Assembly: GCA_036655715.1 (NCBI GenBank) | Contig: JAVVPO010000016.1 | Location: 1 to 36,014, forward strand | DNA: 36,014 nucleotides | Source of the DNA: JAVVPO01 sp036655715 | GTDB lineage: Bacteria; Bacillota; Clostridia; Lachnospirales; Cellulosilyticaceae | Direction of reading: 5' to 3' | In this document: piece after piece, positions 22,258 through 30,587 of the stretch | How the letters are laid out: every line of letters starts with the position of its first letter | Numbering within the stretch: position 1 is the first letter of the stretch | The notes under the pieces: generated by a model | Databases searched by the model: none | What the model was told of the DNA's origin: nothing | The model's input: only the letters and a program-made list of their open reading frames with translations | Made by a program: the position numbers and the translations under genes

Positions 22258-25182
22258 TTGTATAAAATAGGAGTAGATGCAGGGTCTACAACTTTAAAGG
22301 TAGTCGTATTGGACGCGAAAAACCATGCTATTTATGAAAGTTATCAAAGGCATTTCTCTAGAATAAGAGAAATGTTACAAGAGGAGATAGAAAAGATTAA
22401 GGAGTTAGTGGGTAATCATCAAGTCAAAGTCTGTCTAACGGGATCGGCTGGATATGGCATCGCTAAAACTTCACATATTTCTTTTGTGCAAGAAGTTTTT
22501 GCAACGGCTTATCTTGTAAAAAATGAGTACAGTGAAGTGGATACTGTTATAGAACTTGGCGGCGAAGATGCAAAGATTATTTTCTTAACAGGTAGCTTAG
22601 AAGAACGTATGAATTCTACGTGTGCAGGGGGAACAGGTGCATTTATCGACCAGATGGCGGCGCTTATGAATCTTACAACTGAGGAGTTAGATGAGCTAAG
22701 TCAGCAGCATCAAGAATTATACCCTATCGCTTCAAGATGTGGGGTATTTGCAAAATCTGATATTCAACCACTGCTTAATCAAGGTGCAAGAAAAGAGGAT
22801 ATAAGTGCTAGCATTTATCAAGCTGTAGTAGACCAAACCATTGGAGGACTTGCACAAGGTAGACAAATAAAGGGCAAGATTCTTTTCTTAGGAGGACCTC
22901 TTTTCTTCTATAAAGGACTAAGAGAAAGATTTGTAGAGACTTTAAAGATTGGGAGTGAAGAAGCTATATTTCCAGCTAATGCTCAAAATTTTGTAGCAAC
23001 AGGTTGTGCGTATTATGCAGCAAGTTTAGTACCGACCTATAGTTATAGTGAGCTTGTAAAGGCTCTTGAGAGCAAGGAAAAAGAGGCACATGCAAAAGCT
23101 TGTTTACCACAACTTTTTAGTAGCCAGGAGGAGTACGAAGTATTTAAGGCAAGACATAATCTAGCAGATAGTGCTCATAAGAAACTCGAAGATTACAGTG
23201 GTGAGGCGTACCTTGGGATTGATGCAGGAAGTACGACGACGAAGCTTGTAGTGATAGGAGAAGAGAAGCAGATTTTATATACTTACTATGCTTCCAATAG
23301 GGGAAATCCAGTAGAAGTTATAAAGGAGCAATTAATCGAGATTTATAAAATCTGCGAGGAGAGAATTAAAATTCTATCAAGTGGCGTGACAGGTTATGGG
23401 GAGCAGTTGGTGAGAAGTGCATTTGAACTAGATTTTGGGATAGTAGAGACTCTGGCACATTTTACCGCAGCTAAGCATTTTAATCCAGATGTTAATTTTA
23501 TCTTAGATATAGGCGGACAAGATATTAAATGTTTTAAGATTCCTGATGGAAATATAGAAAGTATTATGCTTAATGAAGCTTGCTCTTCAGGATGTGGCTC
23601 ATTTATAGAGACATTTGCACAGCAGATGGGATATGAAGTTCAGCCATTTGCTGAGCTCGGGTTATTAGCTAAGCACCCTGTAGATTTAGGGTCTAGATGT
23701 ACAGTGTTCATGAATTCTTCGGTAAAACAGGCTCAGAAAGAAGGGGCAACGTTAGAAGATGTATCGGCAGGACTTGCAATAAGTGTTGTGAAAAATGCAC
23801 TTTATAAGGTGATTAGAGCAAGAAATACCAAGGACCTAGGTGAGAATATTGTGGTGCAAGGTGGGACACTTCTTAATGATGCAATACTTAGAAGTTTAGA
23901 AATGGAACTTGGGAAAAATGTTGTTAGACCCAATATTGCAGGGCTGATGGGAGCTTATGGGGTAGCACTTTATGTGAAAGAGCACCATGCTAGCAAAAGT
24001 CATATGGTGACGTATAAAGAGCTTGGCACGTTTAAACATATCTCTAAGGCGAGTGAATGTAGGTTGTGTGCGAACAAATGTCATTTGATTATTAATAGTT
24101 TTAATGATTCAGGACTTTACATATCAGGTAACCGCTGTGAAAGGCCAAGTAGTGGTAAGCAAATAGAAGAGTTACCTAATCTCTATAATTTTAAGTACAA
24201 AAAGATAAGACAAATGGAGCTTGGAGAAGGGACCAAGGGAATTATAGGTATTCCTGTTGTACTTAATATGTATGATCTACTTCCTTTCTGGAATACATTC
24301 TTTAGAACTCTAGGTTTCAAAGTCATTCTTTCAGAAGGTTCTAGTAAAAATCTTTATAGAAAAGGCCAGTATTCTATTCCCTCTGATACCGTATGTTATC
24401 CAGCCAAATTAGTACATGGTCACATAGAGAGTCTACTAGATAAAGGCGTTAGGTATATTTTCTATCCTTGTATGAGCTACAACCTTGATGAGGGACTATC
24501 AGATAATTGCTTTAACTGCCCAGTGGTTGCGTATTATCCTGAACTACTAGATGCTAATATTGAAAGGCTTAAACAAGTAACATTTATGTATCCTTACCTT
24601 AGCTTGAATGATAAAAAAGTACTGGCACGTAAATTATATGAAGTACTTGAGAAACAGTTTGATTTTATTACTCTAAAAGACATTGTTAAGGCTATTGAAA
24701 AAGGAGATATAGCATTAAATGGCTATAGGCAAGAAGTAAGAAGCGAGGGAGAGCGGGCCATTTGCTATGCTAAAGAGCATGGTAAGAAAATTGTTGTTTT
24801 GGCAGGGAGACCTTATCATATAGATCCGGAAATTAATCATGGTATTGATAAGCTCATTAATTCATTAGGAGCAGTTGTAGTTAGTGAAGATAGCGTATGT
24901 AGCTTAGATGAAAAGCCGAAAGTAAGCGTGCTGAACCAGTGGACCTATCAAGCCAGACTATATAGCGCAGCCTACTACGCGGCGGAGCAAGAAGATATAG
25001 ATTTTATCCAATTAGTATCTTTTGGATGTGGAACAGATGCTATCACAGCAGATGAGGTAAGCGATATTCTGAGGAACCATGGCAAGTTATATACCCAGTT
25101 AAAAATTGATGAAACAAGTAATTTAGGAGCAGCTAGAATTAGAGTAAGAAGTATGTTTGCAAGTACACTTGAAAAAAGGTAG
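22258..25182 (+). CDS. Double BcrA/BadF-type ATPase fused to a 2-hydroxyacyl-CoA dehydratase-like domain
   Basis: A 974-residue protein related to YjiL and the 2-hydroxyacyl-CoA dehydratase activators, which use ATP to push an electron to an iron-sulfur partner. Two ASKHA ATPase copies are visible. Repeat 1 (about 1-255) has VDAGSTTLK, NSTCAGGTGAF and SRCGVFAKSD. Repeat 2 (about 320-585) has IDAGSTTTKLV, NEACSSGCGSF and GSRCTVFMNS. Each has both cysteines that hold the bridging cluster in the activators. The rest (about 600-974) has CRLCANKC and NRCERP, then a DUF2229-like domain with PSDTVCYPAKLVHGH. The start is TTG at 22258, nine bases after AGAGGAGG. Homologues of about 1,400 residues include the part encoded by the next gene. 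The substrate is unknown. Confidence 0.87.
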   Translation: MYKIGVDAGSTTLKVVVLDAKNHAIYESYQRHFSRIREMLQEEIEKIKELVGNHQVKVCLTGSAGYGIAKTSHISFVQEVFATAYLVKNEYSEVDTVIELGGEDAKIIFLTGSLEERMNSTCAGGTGAFIDQMAALMNLTTEELDELSQQHQELYPIASRCGVFAKSDIQPLLNQGARKEDISASIYQAVVDQTIGGLAQGRQIKGKILFLGGPLFFYKGLRERFVETLKIGSEEAIFPANAQNFVATGCAYYAASLVPTYSYSELVKALESKEKEAHAKACLPQLFSSQEEYEVFKARHNLADSAHKKLEDYSGEAYLGIDAGSTTTKLVVIGEEKQILYTYYASNRGNPVEVIKEQLIEIYKICEERIKILSSGVTGYGEQLVRSAFELDFGIVETLAHFTAAKHFNPDVNFILDIGGQDIKCFKIPDGNIESIMLNEACSSGCGSFIETFAQQMGYEVQPFAELGLLAKHPVDLGSRCTVFMNSSVKQAQKEGATLEDVSAGLAISVVKNALYKVIRARNTKDLGENIVVQGGTLLNDAILRSLEMELGKNVVRPNIAGLMGAYGVALYVKEHHASKSHMVTYKELGTFKHISKASECRLCANKCHLIINSFNDSGLYISGNRCERPSSGKQIEELPNLYNFKYKKIRQMELGEGTKGIIGIPVVLNMYDLLPFWNTFFRTLGFKVILSEGSSKNLYRKGQYSIPSDTVCYPAKLVHGHIESLLDKGVRYIFYPCMSYNLDEGLSDNCFNCPVVAYYPELLDANIERLKQVTFMYPYLSLNDKKVLARKLYEVLEKQFDFITLKDIVKAIEKGDIALNGYRQEVRSEGERAICYAKEHGKKIVVLAGRPYHIDPEINHGIDKLINSLGAVVVSEDSVCSLDEKPKVSVLNQWTYQARLYSAAYYAAEQEDIDFIQLVSFGCGTDAITADEVSDILRNHGKLYTQLKIDETSNLGAARIRVRSMFASTLEKR

Positions 25183-25188
25183 GAGATT

Positions 25189-26454
25189 ATGATGGAAAAC
25201 AAGGAAGATACACCTGTTTTATTTACCAAAGAAATGAAAAAGACTTATACTATTTTAGCGCCAACGATGCTGCCTATTCATTTTGGAATAATAAGAGGGA
25301 TTATGAAGCAATACGGCTACTTGATAGAATTTTTTGAGGGAGATACCAGTGTAACCATAGAAGAGGGACTTAAGTGTGTACATAATGATATATGTTATCC
25401 AGCCATGCTCGTGATAGGGCAGCTTATAGCTGCGTTAAAAAGTGGAGAATATGACACAGATCACACAGCACTTATGATTACTCAGACTGGTGGGGGTTGT
25501 AGAGCATCTAACTATATTTATTTGCTAAGAAAGGCGCTTAAAAATAATGGATTTGCTCATGTACCGGTTATATCCCTTAATCTAAGTGGGCTTGAAAGAC
25601 ATCCTGGATTTAGACTAACACCTTTGTTATTAGTAAAACTAGTTTTTGCTTTGTATTACGGAGATATGCTTATGTGGATTTACAACCAATGCTTGCCTTA
25701 TGAAAAGGTAAAAGGAGAGACAAAACAAGTACTTGAGAAGTGGATAACATATTTTATAAGTATTTGTAATCATCCTAAGTTCTTTTTGAAAGGACACCAC
25801 TACAAAAAAATACTAAGAGATTTCAAAAATATCCCTCAAGGCGTAAAGGACAAAATTCGGGTAGGTATCGTAGGGGAAATCTATATGAAATATGCACCAC
25901 TTGGAAATAATCACTTAGAAGATTTTCTAGTAGAAGAAGGGGCAGAAGTGGTGATGTCAGGGGTAGCAGATTTTATGATGTATTGTTTGTATAATACACA
26001 AATAGATAAGTTACTATATGGTGGAAAAGGTGGGGGGGTATGGCTTGCTAAAGTAGCCTATAAATATTTCTATAAGCAACAGAAGAAACTAATTGGTGCA
26101 GTCAAGAAATACAGTGAGTTTAGGGCACCTACAGATTTTGAAAAGCTTAAGTCCTTAGGAGAAGAGTACATAGGCTTAGGGGTTAAAATGGGTGAGGGAT
26201 GGCTTTTGACTGCGGAGATGATAGAACTTATAGAGAGTGGGACCTACAATATAGTATGTACACAACCCTTTGGCTGCTTACCTAATCATATTGTAGGCAA
26301 GGGAATGATTCGGAAAATAAAAGAAAAGTTTCCGATGTCTAATATTGTAGCTATAGACTATGATCCTTCTGCTGCAAGGGTCAATCAAGAAAATAGAATC
26401 AAACTTATGTTAGCCAATGCCCATTATTATTTTAATAAAGAGATGGAAGAATGA
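25189..26454 (+). CDS. COG3581-type 2-hydroxyacyl-CoA dehydratase-like protein
   Basis: A 421-residue protein that begins six bases after the upstream stop, behind AGGAG at 25181-25185. It corresponds to the C-terminal third that is fused to the double activase in many Clostridia. Visible motifs are KCVHNDICYPAMLVIGQ, TQTGGGCRASNYIYLLRKA and CTQPFGCLPNHIVGKG, whose cysteines could bind an iron-sulfur cluster. GIVGEIYMKYAPLGNNHLE and AIDYDPSAARVNQENR are also typical. The pair therefore works as one split protein, probably a redox complex similar to the double-cubane-cluster proteins; the reaction is not known. ATG 25192 is an equally possible start. Confidence 0.83.
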   Translation: MMENKEDTPVLFTKEMKKTYTILAPTMLPIHFGIIRGIMKQYGYLIEFFEGDTSVTIEEGLKCVHNDICYPAMLVIGQLIAALKSGEYDTDHTALMITQTGGGCRASNYIYLLRKALKNNGFAHVPVISLNLSGLERHPGFRLTPLLLVKLVFALYYGDMLMWIYNQCLPYEKVKGETKQVLEKWITYFISICNHPKFFLKGHHYKKILRDFKNIPQGVKDKIRVGIVGEIYMKYAPLGNNHLEDFLVEEGAEVVMSGVADFMMYCLYNTQIDKLLYGGKGGGVWLAKVAYKYFYKQQKKLIGAVKKYSEFRAPTDFEKLKSLGEEYIGLGVKMGEGWLLTAEMIELIESGTYNIVCTQPFGCLPNHIVGKGMIRKIKEKFPMSNIVAIDYDPSAARVNQENRIKLMLANAHYYFNKEMEE

Positions 26455-26583
26455 GTAGTTGGAAAAATTAATAATTTTATTTTGAAATAAAACAATTTGT
26501 AAAATAGATGTATATAGGCATAAAAATATGATATTATTAATGAATAAAAATATGATAAACTTTGTATAGTTGTGAGGAAAAAT

Positions 26584-28599
26584 ATGATGGAAATTAGATT
26601 ATCAAAAGAATGGATGGGCTTTACCATTATAGTAGCTTTCCAGTTTATGATTAATTATTTAATTACAGGATCTATTAATAGTGAGGACTTAATACGGATA
26701 ACACTTAATAATACTGTTTTAATTTATATCATAAGTTTTATAGCCTATGAATTAATAACTGAATTAAAGTCAAATTCTTTTTATAGAGATATAGCCTTTT
26801 GTATGCTAGGAATGGCTGTCTATATAAGTTTATCTATGGGGGAAAATCAGATATTAAGCTACAATAGAGAATCACCTAATGCGGCACTTCAGCTAAATGG
26901 TTTAATGAACCTCCTTCAAGCTTTCTTTTTACTAAAAGCTGTAAAGTACATAAATAAACCAATTAGTTTTAAAAGAATGGTATCTTATTACCTAGCGAGC
27001 GTTTTAGGTGGAGTAATATTTATTTATACAATAGGTGAAAGACTAGCGGTTGTCTTGGAAACTACGCAGAAGATTAGGATTCATGCCTCTAGTCATTTCA
27101 TTGCTCTGCTTATTTATATAGTTATCTTAGTATGTTGTTATAAGGTGAAGGATAAATTTATGGAGCAAGATTATATCAATTTCAGTAGATATATCATTTG
27201 CAAGATACTGCTGCAGGTACTTATGATGACAATGGGTGTAGATATTAGCTTCATAAATAGTGTGATGGTTAGTGGCGTAGGTATTATAACTACCTACTAT
27301 TTATTTAAAATATTTTTAGGAAAATTTATAAATAGATCTGCTAGTGGATATTACAATAATAGAGAATTAGAAAATAAAGAATTGACTCGTATTGTAAAAG
27401 AATTAAATGATACGAAGCAAGAATTACAAGGTTCATTAAAAGAATATAAAGAGCTTGTGGCATTTTTGCCAGAGGGAATTATTATTGTGCAGAATAACGT
27501 TATTAGTTTTGCTAATGATAAAATGGCTCATTTATTTAAGTTAATCAGCCCAAGTTCTTTAGAAGAAAAGAATATTTTCAATATTATCCATCCCATTGAC
27601 CATAGGAAGTTTAAGGAATTACTAGAGAATCATCAGGAGAGTGAAATGGCGCTTATCCATTTTAGTTTGATAGGAAATGATTTCGTAGGAGAAGTGAGGT
27701 TCGTCAATAGGAATACTAAAGAGAGAAAGAGTTATACCGTTATTGTTAAAGACCTCACTGAACAAATTAAAATATTGAAAATGGAACATATGTTAGTTGA
27801 AAAAAGAGAAGAAGAAAAAATTAAAAATGAGGTATTGGCCAATATATCTCATGAATTCAAGACCCCTGTCAATGTCATCTATGCAGCGGCTCAGTTACAA
27901 GAACAAAATATCTTAAGCAAAGATTGGGAAGCGGTTAGAAAGTATACCCCTGTCATGAGACAAAATTGTAATAGGCTGATAAGGCTGATTAATAATTTTA
28001 TTGATATTACAAGGCTAGATCACGGGGAAATTCATATTAAAAAAGTTTATGCAAACATCGTGCCTATTATAGAGGATGTAACCCTATCAATCATAAGCTT
28101 TGCAGAAAATAAAGGCATTTCTGTCTTGTTTGATACGGAAGAAGAAGAAATTTATTGCTATATTGATATCGACTTAGTAGAAAGAGTGATGCTGAATCTA
28201 CTCTCAAATGCTATTAAGTACAACAAAGTAGACGGAAGTATAATTGTTACTTTAAATAATAAAGAAGAACAAGTAGGCATAAGTGTGAAGGATAGCGGAG
28301 TTGGTATAGAGAAAGAGTATATAAAAATATTATTTAACCGCTTTGAAAGAGGAGACAAGTCATTAACGAGAGACAATGAAGGAAGTGGGTTAGGTCTTAA
28401 TATTGCGAAGAACATGATTGAGTGTCTACAAGGAACGATAGAAGTAGAGAGCGTTTTGGGAGAAGGAACTAACATGATTGTTTGCTTGCCGAAAGCGAAG
28501 GAAGCAGATGGCATTAACTATGAACAAGATGCATACCACTATGATACCTCGAGATTGAAAAAAAATGTGGAAATGGAGCTATCAGATATTTATGAGTAA
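26584..28599 (+). CDS. Membrane sensor histidine kinase with PAS-like domain
   Basis: A 671-residue sensor kinase. The N-terminal 250 residues have about eight membrane helices, and no known sensor signature was recognised. A coiled coil (NRELENKELTRIVKELND) leads into a PAS-like domain (about 295-395, with PEGIIIVQNNVISFANDKMA). The kinase core has the H-box NISHEFKTPVN with His at about 423, the N-box NLLSNAIKYN at about 539-548, DSGVGI at 570 and GSGLGLNIAKNM at 600. GTGAGG at 26572-26577 selects ATG 26584 (26587 is also possible). No response regulator is adjacent, so it is an orphan kinase; it overlaps the next small gene by eight bases. Confidence 0.88.
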   Translation: MMEIRLSKEWMGFTIIVAFQFMINYLITGSINSEDLIRITLNNTVLIYIISFIAYELITELKSNSFYRDIAFCMLGMAVYISLSMGENQILSYNRESPNAALQLNGLMNLLQAFFLLKAVKYINKPISFKRMVSYYLASVLGGVIFIYTIGERLAVVLETTQKIRIHASSHFIALLIYIVILVCCYKVKDKFMEQDYINFSRYIICKILLQVLMMTMGVDISFINSVMVSGVGIITTYYLFKIFLGKFINRSASGYYNNRELENKELTRIVKELNDTKQELQGSLKEYKELVAFLPEGIIIVQNNVISFANDKMAHLFKLISPSSLEEKNIFNIIHPIDHRKFKELLENHQESEMALIHFSLIGNDFVGEVRFVNRNTKERKSYTVIVKDLTEQIKILKMEHMLVEKREEEKIKNEVLANISHEFKTPVNVIYAAAQLQEQNILSKDWEAVRKYTPVMRQNCNRLIRLINNFIDITRLDHGEIHIKKVYANIVPIIEDVTLSIISFAENKGISVLFDTEEEEIYCYIDIDLVERVMLNLLSNAIKYNKVDGSIIVTLNNKEEQVGISVKDSGVGIEKEYIKILFNRFERGDKSLTRDNEGSGLGLNIAKNMIECLQGTIEVESVLGEGTNMIVCLPKAKEADGINYEQDAYHYDTSRLKKNVEMELSDIYE

Positions 28600-29008
28600 A
28601 GAAGAAATGTTTTTTTCAAAGAGCCACAAAAAAGAGTTTCTAGAACTTCTAGAGCAAGCAAATTTAGAGGAGCACCCTCGGCAACGCAAGAGTCAACTAG
28701 AGTATAGGCAAGTAGCATTTCTTTATTTAATAGCACTTTATCAAGAAGAATATAAAAGATACGAAGGCTGTAAATTCTATATAGAAGATTTAGGTGAATT
28801 AAGTCTGGATGGACCTGTTTATTTGCTAGAAGAGAGGTACATAAGTTTGAAAGAATACGATCATGAAATAATGTTAGACCTTGCCATTAATATATTAAAA
28901 AAAATGCCGTTGCAAAGGAGATGTGAAGGACTATCCCCTCATTTGCAAGAGCCTTTAAAGATAGCCATAAGCTTATCAGAAGGAACTTTGATAAATAATA
29001 TAGTATAA
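28592..29008 (+). CDS. Small soluble protein coupled to the kinase (DUF6075-like)
   Basis: A 138-residue protein. ATG 28592 overlaps the kinase stop by eight bases (ATGAGTAA); the frame is open from 28565, but that start gives an unusual Trp-rich extension. No strong ribosome binding site is present, so translation is probably coupled to the kinase. MFFSKSHKKEFLELLEQAN and YRQVAFLYLIALYQEEYKRY resemble the small DUF6075-type proteins, which have no known function; the match is by eye. The rest is helical and charged, without membrane segment. The close coupling suggests that it is made with the kinase, as a partner or a regulator. Confidence 0.6.
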   Translation: MSKEEMFFSKSHKKEFLELLEQANLEEHPRQRKSQLEYRQVAFLYLIALYQEEYKRYEGCKFYIEDLGELSLDGPVYLLEERYISLKEYDHEIMLDLAINILKKMPLQRRCEGLSPHLQEPLKIAISLSEGTLINNIV

Positions 29009-29079
29009 ATAATGTATGATTTAAGCCTTTATGAAAATAATAATAGATGACTAATTATTATTTCCTAGGAGGTTTGAAA

Positions 29080-29190
29080 ATGAGCAAAAAAATAAAAGAT
29101 AATGGTAAGACATCAAGCGACCCTAAAACAGGCAATACAAAAGGGCATATTTCTTCTAAAGCAGGGGTAAAAGACCCAGAAACTAAATAA
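29080..29190 (+). CDS. Small polar protein, 36 residues
   Basis: A 36-codon gene with AGGAGG at 29068-29073 and a 20-bp terminator that starts at its stop codon. The protein (MSKKIKDNGKTSSDPKTGNT, then KGHISSKAGVKDPETK) has almost no hydrophobic residues, no cysteine and no aromatic residue, so it is probably unstructured. The block [DN]-P-[KE]-T-[GK] appears twice (SDPKTGN and KDPETK). I recognise no family; the size and composition would suit a small acid-soluble or stress-related protein. A strong start signal and a dedicated terminator make it a likely real gene. Confidence 0.6.
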   Translation: MSKKIKDNGKTSSDPKTGNTKGHISSKAGVKDPETK

Positions 29191-29246
29191 AATAAAAGGT
29201 GAGTAAGCTAAATGACAAATTAACTTACTCGCCTTTTATTTTATTT
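29188..29246 (+). terminator. Terminator after the 36-residue gene
   Basis: A 20-bp stem with one wobble (29188-29207 with 29224-29243) and a 16-base loop, followed by TTT. Confidence 0.9.
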
Positions 29247-29281
29247 GTATAGAAAGACTTAGGAGGGTGACATACTATAAA

Positions 29282-29356
29282 TTGGTAAAAGACATACATA
29301 AAAGGCGAGACTTTGCAAAAGCTAAAAGAATAAATGTAGAGGAAGAAGAGGGTTGA
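29282..29356 (+). CDS. Possible 24-residue leader ORF before eutJ
   Basis: A TTG-started frame (LVKDIHKRRDFAKAKRINV, then EEEEG) ends three bases before the EutJ start codon. AGGAGGG at 29261-29267 lies 14 bases before the TTG, a little far. The strong ribosome binding site would otherwise have no purpose, which is the only reason to list this ORF. It may be a leader peptide, or the remains of a larger gene. Confidence 0.3.
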   Translation: MVKDIHKRRDFAKAKRINVEEEEG

Positions 29357-29358
29357 CG

Positions 29359-30177
29359 ATGTTTGATGTAGCTAAAGTCGATAAATATTTAGAGGGTATA
29401 GAGAAAAGCCTTGAGAAAAATGGAGCCTTTAGAAAAGGTGAAGAGCTGAAAGTCGGAGTAGATTTAGGGACTGCTTATATTGTAATGGTCGTACTAAATA
29501 GTCAACTTGAGCCTGTAGCTTGTACTATGGAGTTTGCACAGGTTTTAAAAGATGGATTGGTTGTGGATTATACAGGAGCAGTAAGAATTGTGAAAAAACT
29601 TAAAAAGGAATTAGAAGAAAGGCTTGGGGAAGAGCTTACCAAAGCAGCTATTGCCATACCACCAGGGACGAGTAAAGGGGATACAAAAACACATGTCAAT
29701 GTAGTAGAAGCATGTGAATTTGAAGTGACAAATATAGTAGAGGAACCAACTGCAGCCAATGCAGTATTAGATATAGCCAATGGCGTTATTGTAGATATAG
29801 GTGGAGGTACCACAGGACTCTCTATAATAAAAGATAAAAGAGTTATATTTACAGCAGATGAGCCTACTGGGGGAACACATGTCACACTTGTACTATCAGG
29901 TAGCTACAAGATAGGCTTTGAAGAAGCGGAAGATATGAAGAAAGACCCTACTAAATACCATGAAGTTTTTACCGCAGTAGTGCCTGTGATACAGAAGATG
30001 GCAACCATTGTTAAACACTATATTAAAGACTATGAGATAGAAAATGTTTATTTAGTTGGGGGAACTTGCTGCCTTAAAGGGGTAGAGAAGATATTTGAAA
30101 AAGAGTTAGGTATTAAAACATATAAGCCACATAATCCTTTTTTGGTTACACCAGTAGGGATTGCAATGAATTGCTAG
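29359..30177 (+). CDS. eutJ: EutJ-like Hsp70-type chaperone
   Basis: A 272-residue actin/Hsp70-fold protein. VGVDLGTAYIVMVVLNSQ, AAIAIPPGTSKGDTKTH, VEEPTAANAVLDIANG, VDIGGGTTGLSII and VYLVGGTCCLKGVE are the phosphate and adenosine loops of the fold in the form seen in EutJ, the chaperone of ethanolamine and glycyl-radical microcompartment operons. ATG 29359 is preferred over the upstream TTG 29353 because GAGGG at 29348-29352 is well spaced from it. No eut, pdu or shell-protein gene lies within the window, so it is an orphan. It may serve an operon elsewhere, or another cobalamin- or radical-dependent enzyme. Confidence 0.85.
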   Translation: MFDVAKVDKYLEGIEKSLEKNGAFRKGEELKVGVDLGTAYIVMVVLNSQLEPVACTMEFAQVLKDGLVVDYTGAVRIVKKLKKELEERLGEELTKAAIAIPPGTSKGDTKTHVNVVEACEFEVTNIVEEPTAANAVLDIANGVIVDIGGGTTGLSIIKDKRVIFTADEPTGGTHVTLVLSGSYKIGFEEAEDMKKDPTKYHEVFTAVVPVIQKMATIVKHYIKDYEIENVYLVGGTCCLKGVEKIFEKELGIKTYKPHNPFLVTPVGIAMNC

Positions 30178-30241
30178 AAAGAAAAGTAAAATGGGTATAT
30201 TTCCTAAAAAAGGTGAAATGCTAAGTAAAGGAGGTGAGAAT

Positions 30242-30376
30242 ATGCCAAGGATGCATAACTATTATGAAGAGCTGCTTAATACTCACTATCATAGTCACTT
30301 AGAGATGTGCAATGAGTTAGGAATTACAATGGATGATTTATACACCAATGAGTTAACAGATGAAGATTTTGAATAG
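30242..30376 (+). CDS. Small acidic, His-rich protein, 44 residues
   Basis: The very strong AAAGGAGGTGA at 30227-30236 points to ATG 30242, not to the in-frame ATG 30191. The protein starts MPRMHNYYEELLNTHYHSHL and ends with an acidic tail (ELTDEDFE). It has four histidines, some close together (NTHYHSHLEM), and one Cys, so metal binding is conceivable. I know no family for it. It lies 64 bases after eutJ, without a terminator in between, so it is probably in the same transcript, and a hairpin at 30382-30420 follows. Confidence 0.6.
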   Translation: MPRMHNYYEELLNTHYHSHLEMCNELGITMDDLYTNELTDEDFE

Positions 30377-30381
30377 AGAAC

Positions 30382-30420
30382 TATAAAGCCTTATGCTAGA
30401 AGATAGCATAAGGCTTTATA
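30382..30420. terminator. Hairpin after the 44-residue gene
   Basis: A perfect 17-bp stem (30382-30398 with 30404-30420), five-base loop. No T-run follows, so its termination activity is less certain. Confidence 0.7.
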
Positions 30421-30515
30421 AAATAAATAGCAGACAAAACTTAATATTATAAAAGATATAAAAAGAACGAATAATAAGCTATTAATAAAAAAATGTATTT
30501 AATAATAAATATTAC

Positions 30516-30543
30516 TTGAAAGTGGTTGTGAACATGGTATAAT
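30516..30543 (+). promoter_or_regulatory. Promoter of the NADH oxidase gene
   Basis: TTGAAA (30516-30521), a 16-base spacer and TATAAT (30538-30543), with an extended TG at 30535-30536. Confidence 0.85.
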
Positions 30544-30587
30544 GAGGGGAGAGTTAAAAAATTATCAATCACTTGGAGGGTAGTAAT

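Noticed and set aside
28158..28514. A 118-codon open frame on the minus strand
   Set aside because: It is antisense to the kinase ATP-binding domain, whose N, G1 and G2 boxes are clear on the plus strand.
30191..30241. Upstream in-frame start of the 44-residue gene
   Set aside because: The excellent AAAGGAGGTGA lies after it and is correctly spaced for ATG 30242.
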